A program made the position numbers and the translations under genes. From SZUA-36 sp963774415 (GTDB lineage Bacteria > Pseudomonadota > Gammaproteobacteria > Xanthomonadales > SZUA-36), in assembly GCA_963774415.1 (NCBI GenBank), contig CAVZEU010000001.1:806001-870000 (forward strand): 64,000 nucleotides of DNA. The letters are read 5' to 3'. Under the pieces are notes generated by a model, which saw only the letters and a program-made list of their open reading frames with translations, was not told the origin of the DNA and searched no databases. Positions 27,401-35,132 of the stretch are shown here, piece after piece; the stretch's first letter is position 1; each line of letters opens with the position of its first letter.

Positions 27401-27946
27401 GAGGAAGGTCAGACCAGTGAGTTCGACTACGAAGCCTACCAGCGGGAATACCTCGAGGCCCAGCAAGAAGCAAACCGCCTCCGGGCCGAAGGCGAAGCGG
27501 AACTGCAAGTACGCCGTGAACAGGCGCCTCGTTTCGTGCGTGAAGACGGCACACCGCTGCGCAACCCCAATGTCGGGGAACTGGTGGAAGGCGACACGGC
27601 ACGTGTCAGGACCCTGATGCGCGGCTACGGTTCCAGCCAGACCGATATTTATGAGGGCACGGTCAATCAAATCGCCCGCGACATGATCAACGGCAATTTC
27701 CGTTGGCAGGAAATGATCGACTCGGGCGACCTGATCGAATTCGGCGGCAAAAAAGGCAATATCGTGACACACGGTCATCACCGAGTGGTCGCGGCCAGGT
27801 TGGCATCTGAAGCGACGGGCAGACCCATACGCGGCGGCGATAACCCCATAATCCCAGACGAGGCCATCGCACCCACGCGTACCTCGGAAAGCCAGATCGA
27901 CCGTTTCGACGTCACCGTCCATGCGGACGAAAAGCCGTCGAATTGA
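24467..27946 (+). CDS. Large exported transglutaminase-like protein with acidic repeats and ParB/sulfiredoxin-like C-terminus
   Basis: 1159 residues. The track start is a GTG; ATG 24536 (residue 24) is also possible and precedes a signal peptide (VMLYALACSFVLFSSESFA). Residues about 101-270: transglutaminase-like domain, with SAGNAFDQSLLLAALLRAAG in which the usual catalytic Cys position is Phe, and NHCWVQV..WRDLDPS (His253, Asp266/268). About 740-830: glycine/alanine-rich hydrophobic stretch, possibly membrane-inserting. 873-977: seven 15-residue repeats (SDEGPVEVEEFDPTA). About 1040-1145: domain ending in THGHHRVVAARLA, which resembles the ParB/sulfiredoxin fold used in polymorphic toxins. 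I infer a toxin-like or adhesin-like effector; no activity is proven. Confidence 0.72.
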   Translation: MKRCLRKLPRALRAQFRPSAARSMRVMLYALACSFVLFSSESFARPGEALRSHPGLQDYSRSRQALAMYYRQLAQKRKTLDTSDFDAKTLATRIGPDVTALFHFVRDKIAYQAYAGVLRMPPGTLMSSAGNAFDQSLLLAALLRAAGYTARFATGHLNRQQLDELISSGGRRPAATVPNLERRLESLDRSGLPGEQLTTIRRNLRAGLRSFVATLDTGLNQDVALLSEQLQHGGIDLADRAEPNALASLDVNHCWVQVAIDGQWRDLDPSFARSEIGQRWTEAQRVVDDLDTGALSYRMQLVIDVEKTGPQGDHGTTVLDQTVPLTSTVDRITVLLTPQLEKPGAAALADDPGMLDRFDTVWPSITVNGQAVPGQPFDLSGDAVSTDADIKRAESVRKPVSSGFGALEKALGGLDSKAPPKTAPASHLSRVTLTVRLLKPDGTGKSLTRVLARRHEQQDGSEMQIESDLRSQFVSSLEIMASGGRITNAYIEARYLDHELANRSAHFLALGYVYDQPPSNQREILDHALSVYPFALLEYLYTRYSLLESVTLAKDAPLSAYAAEPQVVAMQQRAAVRQGEPVVVKQYDVMFNHLAISEPPSSAADPLRRAQLRLRQGVLDTLLEYEMLGGGDVVNAHSVTAAAAQEGIPLVWLDPEGVDSLSLADDTREAIQRDLDKGYRVLAPARPPTLSGRKTFAWWRVDPSSGETLGMGGDGQGQATTEYAGINFAQLTEMSAVFCAFFQAVGLGGRGLAEMGKCIVTGIAVGAAGSVLVPRIGMGAFLAAFCALQNAFAGSGGAAARAGQFVECIVVGVAVSIAGGAYAKARWGGGAGGARPVEETAAGETPGPRVEEFDPTAPEEGAPESTTSEPAVSDEGPVEVEEFDPTASDEGPVEVEEFDPTASDEGPVEVEEFDPTASDEGPVEVEEFDPTSSDEGPVEVEEFDPTASDEGPVEVEEFDPTASDEGPVEVEEFDPTASEEGQTSEFDYEAYQREYLEAQQEANRLRAEGEAELQVRREQAPRFVREDGTPLRNPNVGELVEGDTARVRTLMRGYGSSQTDIYEGTVNQIARDMINGNFRWQEMIDSGDLIEFGGKKGNIVTHGHHRVVAARLASEATGRPIRGGDNPIIPDEAIAPTRTSESQIDRFDVTVHADEKPSN
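27083..27397 (+). repeat. Seven tandem 45-bp repeats coding SDEGPVEVEEFDPTA
   Basis: Exact period of 45 bp in the coding frame, seven copies, with only scattered synonymous changes and one Ala-to-Ser change (copy 4). A related partial copy (VEEFDPTA) lies just before it near 27015. The near-identity suggests recent slippage or recombination and likely copy-number variation between strains. Encodes an acidic flexible linker. Confidence 0.97.
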
Positions 27947-27961
27947 TGGACAGGAATTGAC

Positions 27962-30157
27962 ATGAAGCGTTTCAACGACCTGCGATTGGGTGCATTGGCG
28001 GCGATGGCTCTGGCGCTTTTCCGGCCCGGCCCGGCGCCAGCAGCCATCACTGTCGACAGGCAAGGCGAGAACAGGGTGCTGTCGATGAAGGTGGAGTCCA
28101 TCACGATTCGCGCATCGGTGCTTGGCCAACCAGCGCCTGAAGATAGACTCTACCTGGACGTGATCGGCACAATCAGCAACAGGAATTCCGCCAAGGGCAT
28201 CAGCATACCGCCGGTCGAAAAGGCCTTCAAACTGCGCATCGACGGCACCGAGATGGTATCGGCGGACCCCATCAGCGCGGATACGCCGGATCCGTTCTGG
28301 GGCCCATTGATATTGAACAAGGGCGAAAAAAGACCGTTCGAGGTGGTCTTCGCGGTGCCTGACCGCTTGTTGAAAAGCGCCGAACTGCGTCACGTGTCCA
28401 ACCAGGGCGGATTCGGCATCTACCTGATCGGCAATCCGCCAAAGGTGCGGACGAAATTCGTTGCCGGACCGGTCAGGAAGGGCGACGCGGAGATGGCGGT
28501 AAGCGCCCTGCATTATTCCAGTGAGCATGCCGGCAAAGTGGCTCCCGCCGGTTGGCAATACATGACGGTCGGTTTCCAGTTCACCAACCGCTTGGACCTG
28601 CAGCCCATGGAAACCAATATCGCCAGTTTGACATCGTTGATCGAAGACGGGGGCTACCAATACCGGCCTCTCTCCACCCCTGCAAAAGATCGGCAGCCGG
28701 CGGTTGAAACCTACTACGCCGGCGAACCCGCCGAAGGAAAGCTGGTATTCCTGGTACCAACCCGGCATGGTGCATTCGAACTGGTGCTGTTCACGGACGC
28801 CGGGGCGCTGAGACTCAACCTGACTCCCGGTCAGCCCCCGGTCCGGCTGCCGCCCCCGATTGCGGGTCCAAACACCCACGGCAGGATCGCGGTCAGTATT
28901 TATGCGATTCGGGACGCGGACAAGGGGCTGGTGCTCGACGTTGGCCTGCGGCTCAACCTGGACAACGCAATGGCGGACCTTGCCATCGATCCCGCCCGTA
29001 CTTTCGAACTACACGATGCACAGGGACGGTTCAAACGCTCAGACCGTGCCCAGGTGCCGCTTCGGCATCCCCTCGGCCCGGTCCATTTGCGGCGTGATCA
29101 AACCGTGCGTGGCGAGGTCTTTTTCCCTGGAGCGGTTCTCGACGAAAACATGACCCTGGTGCTGCCGCTTGCCAGTGGCAGAATCAGCGTACCGGTACCT
29201 TTTGCACAAAATGCCACGCCGGCCGCGGTACAGAACCCCAGACCGGCTGAGGGTGCAGGCGGCGTGCAGGCGCTGCTCGGTGCCGCCAGCCTGGACAAGG
29301 CCCACGGCGCAGACCGGCGCGAAGCCGGGTCCGGCGCAGCCGACGATCACATCGTCGATGAACTGCTGGAGCAGGCGGAAAATCTTATCCGGCAAAAGAA
29401 ACTGACCAGCCCGGCCGGGGCCTCGGCCGTTGACCGACTACAGCAGGTGCTGCGGATTGACCGCTACAACGCAGCCGCATTGAGTTACATGCAGCAAATC
29501 ATGTTTCAGTACCGTGATTGGGCAATGACCGCGATGGATCGCAAACTATACAGCCAGGCCCGGCGCTATGCCGAGCAGGCCATCGACGTCGGCGGCATGG
29601 ATGCGGCATCATTCGGTTTTCCGGCACGGGAATTGGCCGCCCTGCACCTGCTCCGGGGTGAGGCATTGGCAGCCCAGGGGCAGTCATCGGCCGCCAGGGC
29701 CGCCTATTCCCGGGCTCTGGATTATGATCCCGGGCTCGACACGGCCAGAACGGCACTGGACCAATTGGAAGCAGCATCACCGCGGCGGCAGACTCCTGCC
29801 GCCGAACCGGATCAGCCCGCGGCGGCTTCCGCCAAGCCGGGACCCGTGGATACGATCAGCGGCATCCCAACCGTCCTCGATACAGGCACGCTGGAAATCC
29901 ACAATGAAATTATTCCGCTATACGGCATCGAGGGCGAGGGCGAGCCGTTTGCAACGGAAATGAGTGGTTTTATCAGCAATCGTGAAGTTGGCTGCAAGCG
30001 CTACGACTCGCGCTCCTTCGTATGCCGTCTGGATGAGACAGACCTGTCAGGCGTCGTCCTTCTGAACGGCGCCGCACGGACTCGCGCCGATGCGCCGGAG
30101 GAACTGAAGGCACTGGAAGCACAGGCAAAGCGCGAAGGCAAGGGGCGCTGGAAATGA
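27962..30157 (+). CDS. Large exported protein with TPR region and nuclease-like (SNase) C-terminus
   Basis: 731 residues; AGGAATTGAC precedes ATG, 15 bp after the preceding gene. Signal peptide (LAAMALALFRPGPAPAA). Residues about 30-420 hold beta-sandwich repeats of a DUF4352-like type (two regions, one about 40-180, one about 300-420). About 480-600: TPR-like helices (YSQARRYAEQAIDVGG, LRGEALAAQGQSSAARAAYSRALDYDPG). C-terminus about 635-731: staphylococcal-nuclease-like region (VLDTGTLEIHNEIIPLYGIE and EAQAKREGKGRW), but the SNase catalytic Asp and Arg positions are changed (DTGT instead of DGDT, PLYGI instead of RLYGI), so a binding role is more likely than catalysis. Probably works with the transglutaminase-like protein. 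Confidence 0.7.
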   Translation: MKRFNDLRLGALAAMALALFRPGPAPAAITVDRQGENRVLSMKVESITIRASVLGQPAPEDRLYLDVIGTISNRNSAKGISIPPVEKAFKLRIDGTEMVSADPISADTPDPFWGPLILNKGEKRPFEVVFAVPDRLLKSAELRHVSNQGGFGIYLIGNPPKVRTKFVAGPVRKGDAEMAVSALHYSSEHAGKVAPAGWQYMTVGFQFTNRLDLQPMETNIASLTSLIEDGGYQYRPLSTPAKDRQPAVETYYAGEPAEGKLVFLVPTRHGAFELVLFTDAGALRLNLTPGQPPVRLPPPIAGPNTHGRIAVSIYAIRDADKGLVLDVGLRLNLDNAMADLAIDPARTFELHDAQGRFKRSDRAQVPLRHPLGPVHLRRDQTVRGEVFFPGAVLDENMTLVLPLASGRISVPVPFAQNATPAAVQNPRPAEGAGGVQALLGAASLDKAHGADRREAGSGAADDHIVDELLEQAENLIRQKKLTSPAGASAVDRLQQVLRIDRYNAAALSYMQQIMFQYRDWAMTAMDRKLYSQARRYAEQAIDVGGMDAASFGFPARELAALHLLRGEALAAQGQSSAARAAYSRALDYDPGLDTARTALDQLEAASPRRQTPAAEPDQPAAASAKPGPVDTISGIPTVLDTGTLEIHNEIIPLYGIEGEGEPFATEMSGFISNREVGCKRYDSRSFVCRLDETDLSGVVLLNGAARTRADAPEELKALEAQAKREGKGRWK

Positions 30158-30244
30158 CCGGCAGTGCCATCGTGTTGCATAATGGAACCGGCATGGGTCG
30201 GCCACGATCAGATTGCCCGACCGAGCTCCACACGAGGAATCTCC

Positions 30245-30706
30245 ATGAACGCGTTCAGCACTGAAAACCCGGTGTTCGTCACCTACATGATCACCGCCGC
30301 CATCATGGTCCTGAAAATCATGGCGCAGGGCTGGATGACGGTTTACCGCATGCTCAAGAGCGACTCCGGCCTCGCGAGCCCGGAGGATCTCAGGGTGACC
30401 CCGCTCAACAAGAACCCGCGGCCCGAGCAACTCGAAGTCAACGACTACGTGGACCGCTCCCGGCGTATGCATCGCAACGACCTGGAAAACATCCCGGCGT
30501 TTTGGGCCTGCGGCCTGCTGTTCGTCGCCGCCGGACCATCCCCGGTCCTGGCCAACTGGCTCATGTACGGTTTCGTGACTGCCCGGCTGGCGCACGCGGT
30601 GGCCTACGCGACCAAACAGAACCACGAGGTCCGCGCCACGTTTTACACGATCGCCTCGCTTATCGTGATTTTCATGGCGCTGTACGTGCTGGTGAACCTG
30701 ATTTAG
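30245..30706 (+). CDS. MAPEG family membrane protein
   Basis: 153 residues from ATG 30245 (AGGA upstream). Four hydrophobic helices and the MAPEG signature: MVLKIMAQGWMTVYRM, then VDRSRRMHRNDLENIPAFWA and FVTARLAHAVAYATKQN. Microsomal-GST1-like proteins use glutathione to detoxify lipophilic electrophiles or peroxides in the membrane. Convergent with the following transglutaminase gene. Confidence 0.9.
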   Translation: MNAFSTENPVFVTYMITAAIMVLKIMAQGWMTVYRMLKSDSGLASPEDLRVTPLNKNPRPEQLEVNDYVDRSRRMHRNDLENIPAFWACGLLFVAAGPSPVLANWLMYGFVTARLAHAVAYATKQNHEVRATFYTIASLIVIFMALYVLVNLI

Positions 30707-30740
30707 GCGTCCACCGGGGATTGGGCCGGCGCCAAAGCGC

Positions 30741-31406
30741 TCAGCCCTGCCATACAGGGCCGCCGCCGCGGGTCAGTTCGCGCAGACGCGGATAGCGCTG
30801 TTTCAATGCACTCATCATGGATGCGAACGGCAGGTCGGCAAAGACGCCGTGGTAGTGCAGGTACTCCATGTGCTGCCTGCCGTCGAGGTCATAGGGGTGG
30901 TAAATCGAGTCGCTGCGGCCGTCGAACTCCAGTGGCCGCAGGCGGAACTTCGCGCATAGTTCGCGGTTGAACACCGGCGTGGCCTTGATCCACTGCCCAT
31001 CGAGGCAGACGTCCGTGTAACCGTGCCAGTAGAAAATGTCGGTGCCCATCACGCGCCTCAGATTCTCGGTGGACAGGTGATTGCGGACGTCGGCGTAGCC
31101 GAGCCGGGCGGGGATCCCGGCGGCGCGGCAGCACGCAGCGTAGAGTATGGCCTTTTTCACGCACCAGCCGCGGCCGGCTGCAAGCGTATGACTGGCCCTG
31201 TAGTCGTCGAGGTCATAACTGAAGGTATAAGGGTCGTAGCGGATCTGGTCGCGGACCGCGTAGTAGAGCGCCACGGCCCGGTCTCCGGCGCTGGCGCCCG
31301 CCGGGCTGTTGGCGGCGACGAATTCGAGTACCGGCTCGCTGTCGCTGTCGATCGTCGGCGTCGGACAGAGATAACTGTCCATGTCCTGCAGTTCTGAAAG
31401 CTCCAC
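30741..31406 (-). CDS. Transglutaminase-like cysteine protease-fold protein
   Basis: 221 residues, no signal peptide. Catalytic triad is recognisable: Cys in GRGWCVKKAILYAACCRAAG, His in FYWHGYTDVCL, followed by an acidic/aromatic region (GQWIKATPVFNR) where the Asp of the triad would fall. Unlike the large exported protein in this window, the Cys is present. Cytoplasmic members of this family are often amidases or cross-linking enzymes; the substrate is unknown. Confidence 0.85.
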   Translation of the reverse strand: MELSELQDMDSYLCPTPTIDSDSEPVLEFVAANSPAGASAGDRAVALYYAVRDQIRYDPYTFSYDLDDYRASHTLAAGRGWCVKKAILYAACCRAAGIPARLGYADVRNHLSTENLRRVMGTDIFYWHGYTDVCLDGQWIKATPVFNRELCAKFRLRPLEFDGRSDSIYHPYDLDGRQHMEYLHYHGVFADLPFASMMSALKQRYPRLRELTRGGGPVWQG

Positions 31407-31509
31407 GGTAATTCGCCTGTAACGGTTGCCTCACGGTTTGGCCAGCCTGCATGGTAACACCTTCAAGCGGACGATCTCACGGTTGATTACACCCTGCAGG
31501 AGACTGAAA

Positions 31510-32397
31510 ATGCCCGCCATGGATCTCATGCAAGCCATTGCCGGGGACCTCGCGGCCGCCACCGGTCGCCGGGCCCGCTGTCGACCACTCGGCAGCGTGG
31601 CGGGCGGCTGCATCAACCAGGCCATGCGGGTCTCCCACGGCGGTAACCGCTACTTCGTCAAGCTCAACAGCGGCGATAGGCTGGACATGTTTGCCGCCGA
31701 GGCACAGGGCTTGCTGGAGTTGCGCCGCGCGCAAGCACTTTACGCCCCGGAACCGGTGTGCTGGGGCCGTAGCGGCGAAGCCGCCTGGCTGGTTCTAGAG
31801 GATTTGGAACTGGGCGGCCCGCCGCGACCCGCCCGGCTCGGCGAGGGCCTTGCGGCTCTGCATCGCGTGACACAACCGCGTTTCGGTTGGCGCCTGGACA
31901 ACACCATCGGTTCCACCGCGCAGAAGAACACCGAACAGGAAGACTGGCTGGACTTCTGGCGCGAACAGCGCCTGGGTTACCAGCTCGAACTGGCCACTGC
32001 CAATGGCGCCGGCGAGCGGCTCGCCTCGCGCGGACAGGAGCTGCTGGAATCCTTTCCGAAGCTGTTCACGGACTACCGGCCCGGGGCCTCATTGCTGCAC
32101 GGCGATTTGTGGTCCGGCAACTATGCCTACCTCGGCGACGGGCAGCCGGTGATCTACGACCCGGCCGTCTACTACGGCGACCGCGAGGCGGAACTCGCGA
32201 TGACGGAATTGTTCGGCGGGTTTCCGCATGAGTTCTATGCCGCCTACCAGGCAGCCTGGCCGCTGGATTCCGGATACCGGGTTCGCCGTACGCTTTACCA
32301 GTTGTACCACGTGCTGAACCATTTCAATTTGTTCGGCGGCGCCTACCTGAAGCAGGCGCTTTCCCTGACGGAGGGCCTGCTGGCAGAATTGCGCTGA
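31510..32397 (+). CDS. Fructosamine kinase family protein
   Basis: 295 residues from ATG 31510 with AGGAGA upstream. Signatures: GGCINQAMRVSHGGNRYFVKLNSGD (nucleotide-binding region with Lys), LEDLELGG, LLHGDLWSGN (catalytic Asp) and YDPAVYYGDREAELAMTELFGGF. The family phosphorylates ketosamines and repairs glycated proteins. ATP-dependent, cytoplasmic. Confidence 0.9.
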   Translation: MPAMDLMQAIAGDLAAATGRRARCRPLGSVAGGCINQAMRVSHGGNRYFVKLNSGDRLDMFAAEAQGLLELRRAQALYAPEPVCWGRSGEAAWLVLEDLELGGPPRPARLGEGLAALHRVTQPRFGWRLDNTIGSTAQKNTEQEDWLDFWREQRLGYQLELATANGAGERLASRGQELLESFPKLFTDYRPGASLLHGDLWSGNYAYLGDGQPVIYDPAVYYGDREAELAMTELFGGFPHEFYAAYQAAWPLDSGYRVRRTLYQLYHVLNHFNLFGGAYLKQALSLTEGLLAELR

Positions 32398-32507
32398 CCC
32401 GGTCGGCTATCCGGCTGTCCCTTTCCGGCCCGTTGCAGCACCGCCATCTCAGTGCGCCCCGCCGGCTTGCCGGGGCAATGGCGTTGATACGCCCGAATGC
32501 CCGGAAA

Positions 32508-32523
32508 TACGTCAAATGACGTA
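32508..32523. promoter_or_regulatory. Palindromic site before the di-haem peroxidase gene
   Basis: TACGTCA, AA, TGACGTA: perfect 7-bp inverted repeat. It contains CAAATGACGTA, which is repeated exactly at 34409-34419 before the cytochrome b561 gene. A -10-like CATAAT (32548-32553) follows 24 bp downstream, so the site sits where a class II activator would bind. Confidence 0.5.
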
Positions 32524-32589
32524 AAGACTCCGCAGCGATTTGGCGCGCATAATGGACGCAACATTTGCAAGCCATCAAGGAGCATGCCC

Positions 32590-33636
32590 ATGAACCGTCA
32601 TCCCCGCTTCCCCCGCCGCCGCCAGTTCGCGTTCGGCGCAGTATTGCTGTTCGTCCTCGCGAGCCCTGGCCTGGCAAACAACTGGCAAGCCCTGCCGGAC
32701 CAGGCTCCGGGGGCAGACAGCGACACGCCCGCCCAGATCGAGTTGGGGCGGATGCTTTACTTCGATCCGCGCATGTCCTCCACGGGCACGGTATCGTGCA
32801 ACAGTTGCCACAATCTGATGGAGGGCGGCGACGACAGCCGCCCGACCTCTTTCGGTGTCAAGGGGCAACTGGGGAGCCGCAACGCGCCCACCGTCTGGAA
32901 CGCCGCTTTTCTTTCCGTGCAATTCTGGGACGGACGCGCAAAAACGCTGCAGGAGCAGGCCAAGGGGCCTCCGGCCAATCCGATCGAGATGGGAATGGCT
33001 TCCGTGGACGCGGCCGCTGAACGCATACGCGAGATTCCCGGCTACCTGTCCTACTTCAAGGCCGCCTATGGCCCGCAAGCCAAGATCGATGCCGACTCGA
33101 TCTCCGCGGCGATCGCGAGCTTCGAGCGCACCTTGATCACACCGGCGTCACCCTACGACCGCTATGTCAAAGGCGACCACAACGCCCTGTCGACACAGCA
33201 GCAGCGCGGCATGGAGAAGTTCGCCAGTACCGGCTGTACCTCCTGTCATTCCGGGCCCAACTTCAGCGGGCCGGCATTGCCGACCGGGTTCGGGTTCTTT
33301 CAGCGTTTTCCGGCATTTCCCGGCAGCCCTTACAGCGAGAAGTATGACCTGACGGCTGACCAGGGGCGCGCCGAGACGACCGGCGACGCGGCCTTTTCCC
33401 ATGTCTGGCGTGTGCCGGGGTTGCGCAACCTCAGCTACACCGCTCCCTATTTTCACAATGGGCGGGTCGCCTCGCTCGATGAAGCGGTGCGCGTGATGGC
33501 CTCCACGCAGTTGAACAAGGACCTCAGCGTCGACGACACGGCGGATATCGTCGCCTTCCTGAAGGCGCTCGACGGCCCGTTCCCGACGCTGGAAATGCCG
33601 CGTTTGCCCCCGGCGCGCGGTGATTTGCTCGAATAA
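32590..33636 (+). CDS. Di-haem cytochrome c peroxidase / MauG family protein
   Basis: 348 residues from ATG 32590 (AAGGAG 7 bases upstream; ATG 32584 is a weaker alternative). Signal peptide (FAFGAVLLFVLASPGLA). Two c-type haem motifs: CNSCH near residue 73 and CTSCH near 220. Conserved peroxidase regions LGSRNAPTVWNAAFL and FWDGRAKTLQEQAKGP. Reduces H2O2 in the periplasm with electrons from cytochrome c, or acts as a MauG-type oxidase. A palindrome shared with the cyt b561 promoter lies upstream. Confidence 0.92.
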   Translation: MNRHPRFPRRRQFAFGAVLLFVLASPGLANNWQALPDQAPGADSDTPAQIELGRMLYFDPRMSSTGTVSCNSCHNLMEGGDDSRPTSFGVKGQLGSRNAPTVWNAAFLSVQFWDGRAKTLQEQAKGPPANPIEMGMASVDAAAERIREIPGYLSYFKAAYGPQAKIDADSISAAIASFERTLITPASPYDRYVKGDHNALSTQQQRGMEKFASTGCTSCHSGPNFSGPALPTGFGFFQRFPAFPGSPYSEKYDLTADQGRAETTGDAAFSHVWRVPGLRNLSYTAPYFHNGRVASLDEAVRVMASTQLNKDLSVDDTADIVAFLKALDGPFPTLEMPRLPPARGDLLE

Positions 33637-33796
33637 AGCGGCCGTGGCCGATCCGATCGCCGCCGATCGGCCCTCCCCTTTAGACTCCGCCACCCCGTCC
33701 CTCAAGGCCGGGGTGGCCCGGAGCCGCCCGCAAGGCCTTCGCATGCAAGACCCGGGCGTCGCACCGGGTCCATTAACGACGACTTGCACCGCAACG

Positions 33797-33819
33797 GGCG
33801 GCGGCATTACGCCGCCGCC
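33797..33819. terminator. Hairpin between convergent peroxidase and LuxR-type genes
   Basis: Perfect 9-bp stem GGCGGCGGC (33797-33805) / GCCGCCGCC (33811-33819), loop ATTAC. It lies between the stop codons of two convergent genes, as bidirectional terminators do, but has no clear T-run. Confidence 0.5.
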
Positions 33820-33826
33820 TGCCGGA

Positions 33827-34360
33827 TCACTCGCTGTCACGGACAGGCAACAACAGGTCTTCGAGGAAAAAAGCCGACAGGGCCGGACGACCGGATAACC
33901 CGGCCTTGCGGTAGACATTGCGCGCCTGTTCGCGCACCGTCCTCTCGCTGGTCATGCGCACGGCCGCAATTTCCTTCAGGCTCAGGCCCTTGAGCAACAA
34001 CAGGGCCACAGCCGACTCCGCCGCGGACAATTGCCAACGGGAAAACTGCCGCTGGATGGCCGCCCCCAGTCCCTCGAGCAGGATGCGGCTGTCCGCCTGC
34101 CACTTCTGCGCGTCGCGGCGCACGCTCTCGAGGTCACGCTGCAGCGAGCGGACCGAGCGTCTGGCCCGGTAAACGCGCTGCAGCAGCAGCGCAATGCCCA
34201 GCGCAGCCGAAAGCAAAACACCGGATTCCATGACGATATGCAGCGCGTTGATTCCCTCCCTGTAGTCCTGCAGGAGGTCCACGGCAATCAAGACGAAAAT
34301 CAGTCCGAATAGCGCGATGCCTGCGGCGACCCATCCCGGGCCGGGTATGTCATCGGACAT
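33827..34360 (-). CDS. Membrane-anchored LuxR/GerE-type regulator
   Basis: 177 residues from ATG 34360 (AGGAG 7 bases upstream). Two N-terminal hydrophobic helices (WVAAGIALFGLIFVLIAVDLL; MESGVLLSAALGIALLL), a short coiled-coil (VRSLQRDLESVRRDAQKW), then a LuxR helix-turn-helix (LSLKEIAAVRMTSERTVREQARNVYRKAGL). No receiver or autoinducer domain. It could sense a membrane or redox state directly. Divergent from the cytochrome b561 gene; the shared 11-bp site in its promoter region suggests it may control that gene and the peroxidase. Confidence 0.78.
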   Translation of the reverse strand: MSDDIPGPGWVAAGIALFGLIFVLIAVDLLQDYREGINALHIVMESGVLLSAALGIALLLQRVYRARRSVRSLQRDLESVRRDAQKWQADSRILLEGLGAAIQRQFSRWQLSAAESAVALLLLKGLSLKEIAAVRMTSERTVREQARNVYRKAGLSGRPALSAFFLEDLLLPVRDSE

Positions 34361-34408
34361 ATGACTGCTCCTAAGCATGGTCGCGGCGCGGTGCCAGCGG
34401 CTACCCGC

Positions 34409-34419
34409 CAAATGACGTA
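34409..34419 (+). promoter_or_regulatory. Copy of the CAAATGACGTA site before cytochrome b561
   Basis: Exact 11-bp match to the site before the peroxidase gene (32513-32523). A -10-like TATTGT (34445-34450) begins 26 bp after the site's end, nearly the same spacing as at the peroxidase (25 bp). Confidence 0.5.
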
Positions 34420-34478
34420 TTGTACCAACTGGCGCTTCGGCGGATATTGTTCGTCCGCATTCCGGTGAGCGTTTTGAT

Positions 34479-35132
34479 ATGAATCAGCCAAAATCAGATT
34501 GGGTTCGGGTTTGGGATCCCATTGTCCGCCTCGGCCATTGGACCCTGGTAGCGGGCTTTTTTGTCGCCTATTTCACGGAAGAGGATTTTCTGACTCTGCA
34601 CGTCTGGGCCGGCTACGTGGTTGGCGCGGTGGTGCTTTTCAGGCTGCTGTGGGGGTTCGTGGGCACGCGCCACGCGCGCTTCCGCGATTTCGTCTTCCGC
34701 CCGGCCGTGATCGCCCGATACCTGCAGGGGCTGCGCCGCGGCGAAGTCGAGCATTATCTCGGTCACAACCCGGCCGGCGGCGCCATGATCCTGCTGCTGC
34801 TAGCGTGCGTGTCACTGACGGTTTACACCGGCCTGGAGGTCTACGCGGTCAAGAATCACGCCGGGCCGCTGGCATCCTTGCAGGCAAACGCCGGGGTCTC
34901 TGCGCTGCCGCTACCGTATGCGACAACCTGGGCCGAGGAGGGCGACGACGCCGGCGAACGGGGTTTCGCCAAAAATGACGAAGACGGCTTCTGGGAAGCA
35001 ATGCACGAAACCTTCGCCAACCTGACCCTGATGCTGGTCATCCTGCACGTCACGGGAGCTGTTGTTTCCTCCTACCTGCATCGGGAAAACCTCGTCAAGG
35101 CGATGATCACCGGGAATAAGCCGATGCGCTGA
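34479..35132 (+). CDS. Cytochrome b561-type membrane protein
   Basis: 217 residues with four main hydrophobic helices. Starts DPIVRLGHWTLVAGFFVAYFTEE with a haem-ligating His, then LHVWAGYVVGAVVLFRLLWG and LMLVILHVTGAVVSSYLHRENLVKAMITG at the end. This is the Ni/Fe-hydrogenase b-type/b561 family that passes electrons between quinone and periplasmic c-type haem partners. A partner is not adjacent; the nearby di-haem peroxidase is a plausible redox neighbour. Confidence 0.88.
   Translation: MNQPKSDWVRVWDPIVRLGHWTLVAGFFVAYFTEEDFLTLHVWAGYVVGAVVLFRLLWGFVGTRHARFRDFVFRPAVIARYLQGLRRGEVEHYLGHNPAGGAMILLLLACVSLTVYTGLEVYAVKNHAGPLASLQANAGVSALPLPYATTWAEEGDDAGERGFAKNDEDGFWEAMHETFANLTLMLVILHVTGAVVSSYLHRENLVKAMITGNKPMR

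Noticed and set aside
26912..28879. 655-aa minus-strand open frame rich in LDLDRALVGGG repeats
   Set aside because: Antisense image of the 45-bp repeats and of the next gene; no ribosome site or signal.
33640..33826. Small gene between the peroxidase and LuxR-type gene
   Set aside because: Open frame lacks a ribosome site and the region is dominated by terminator-like hairpins.
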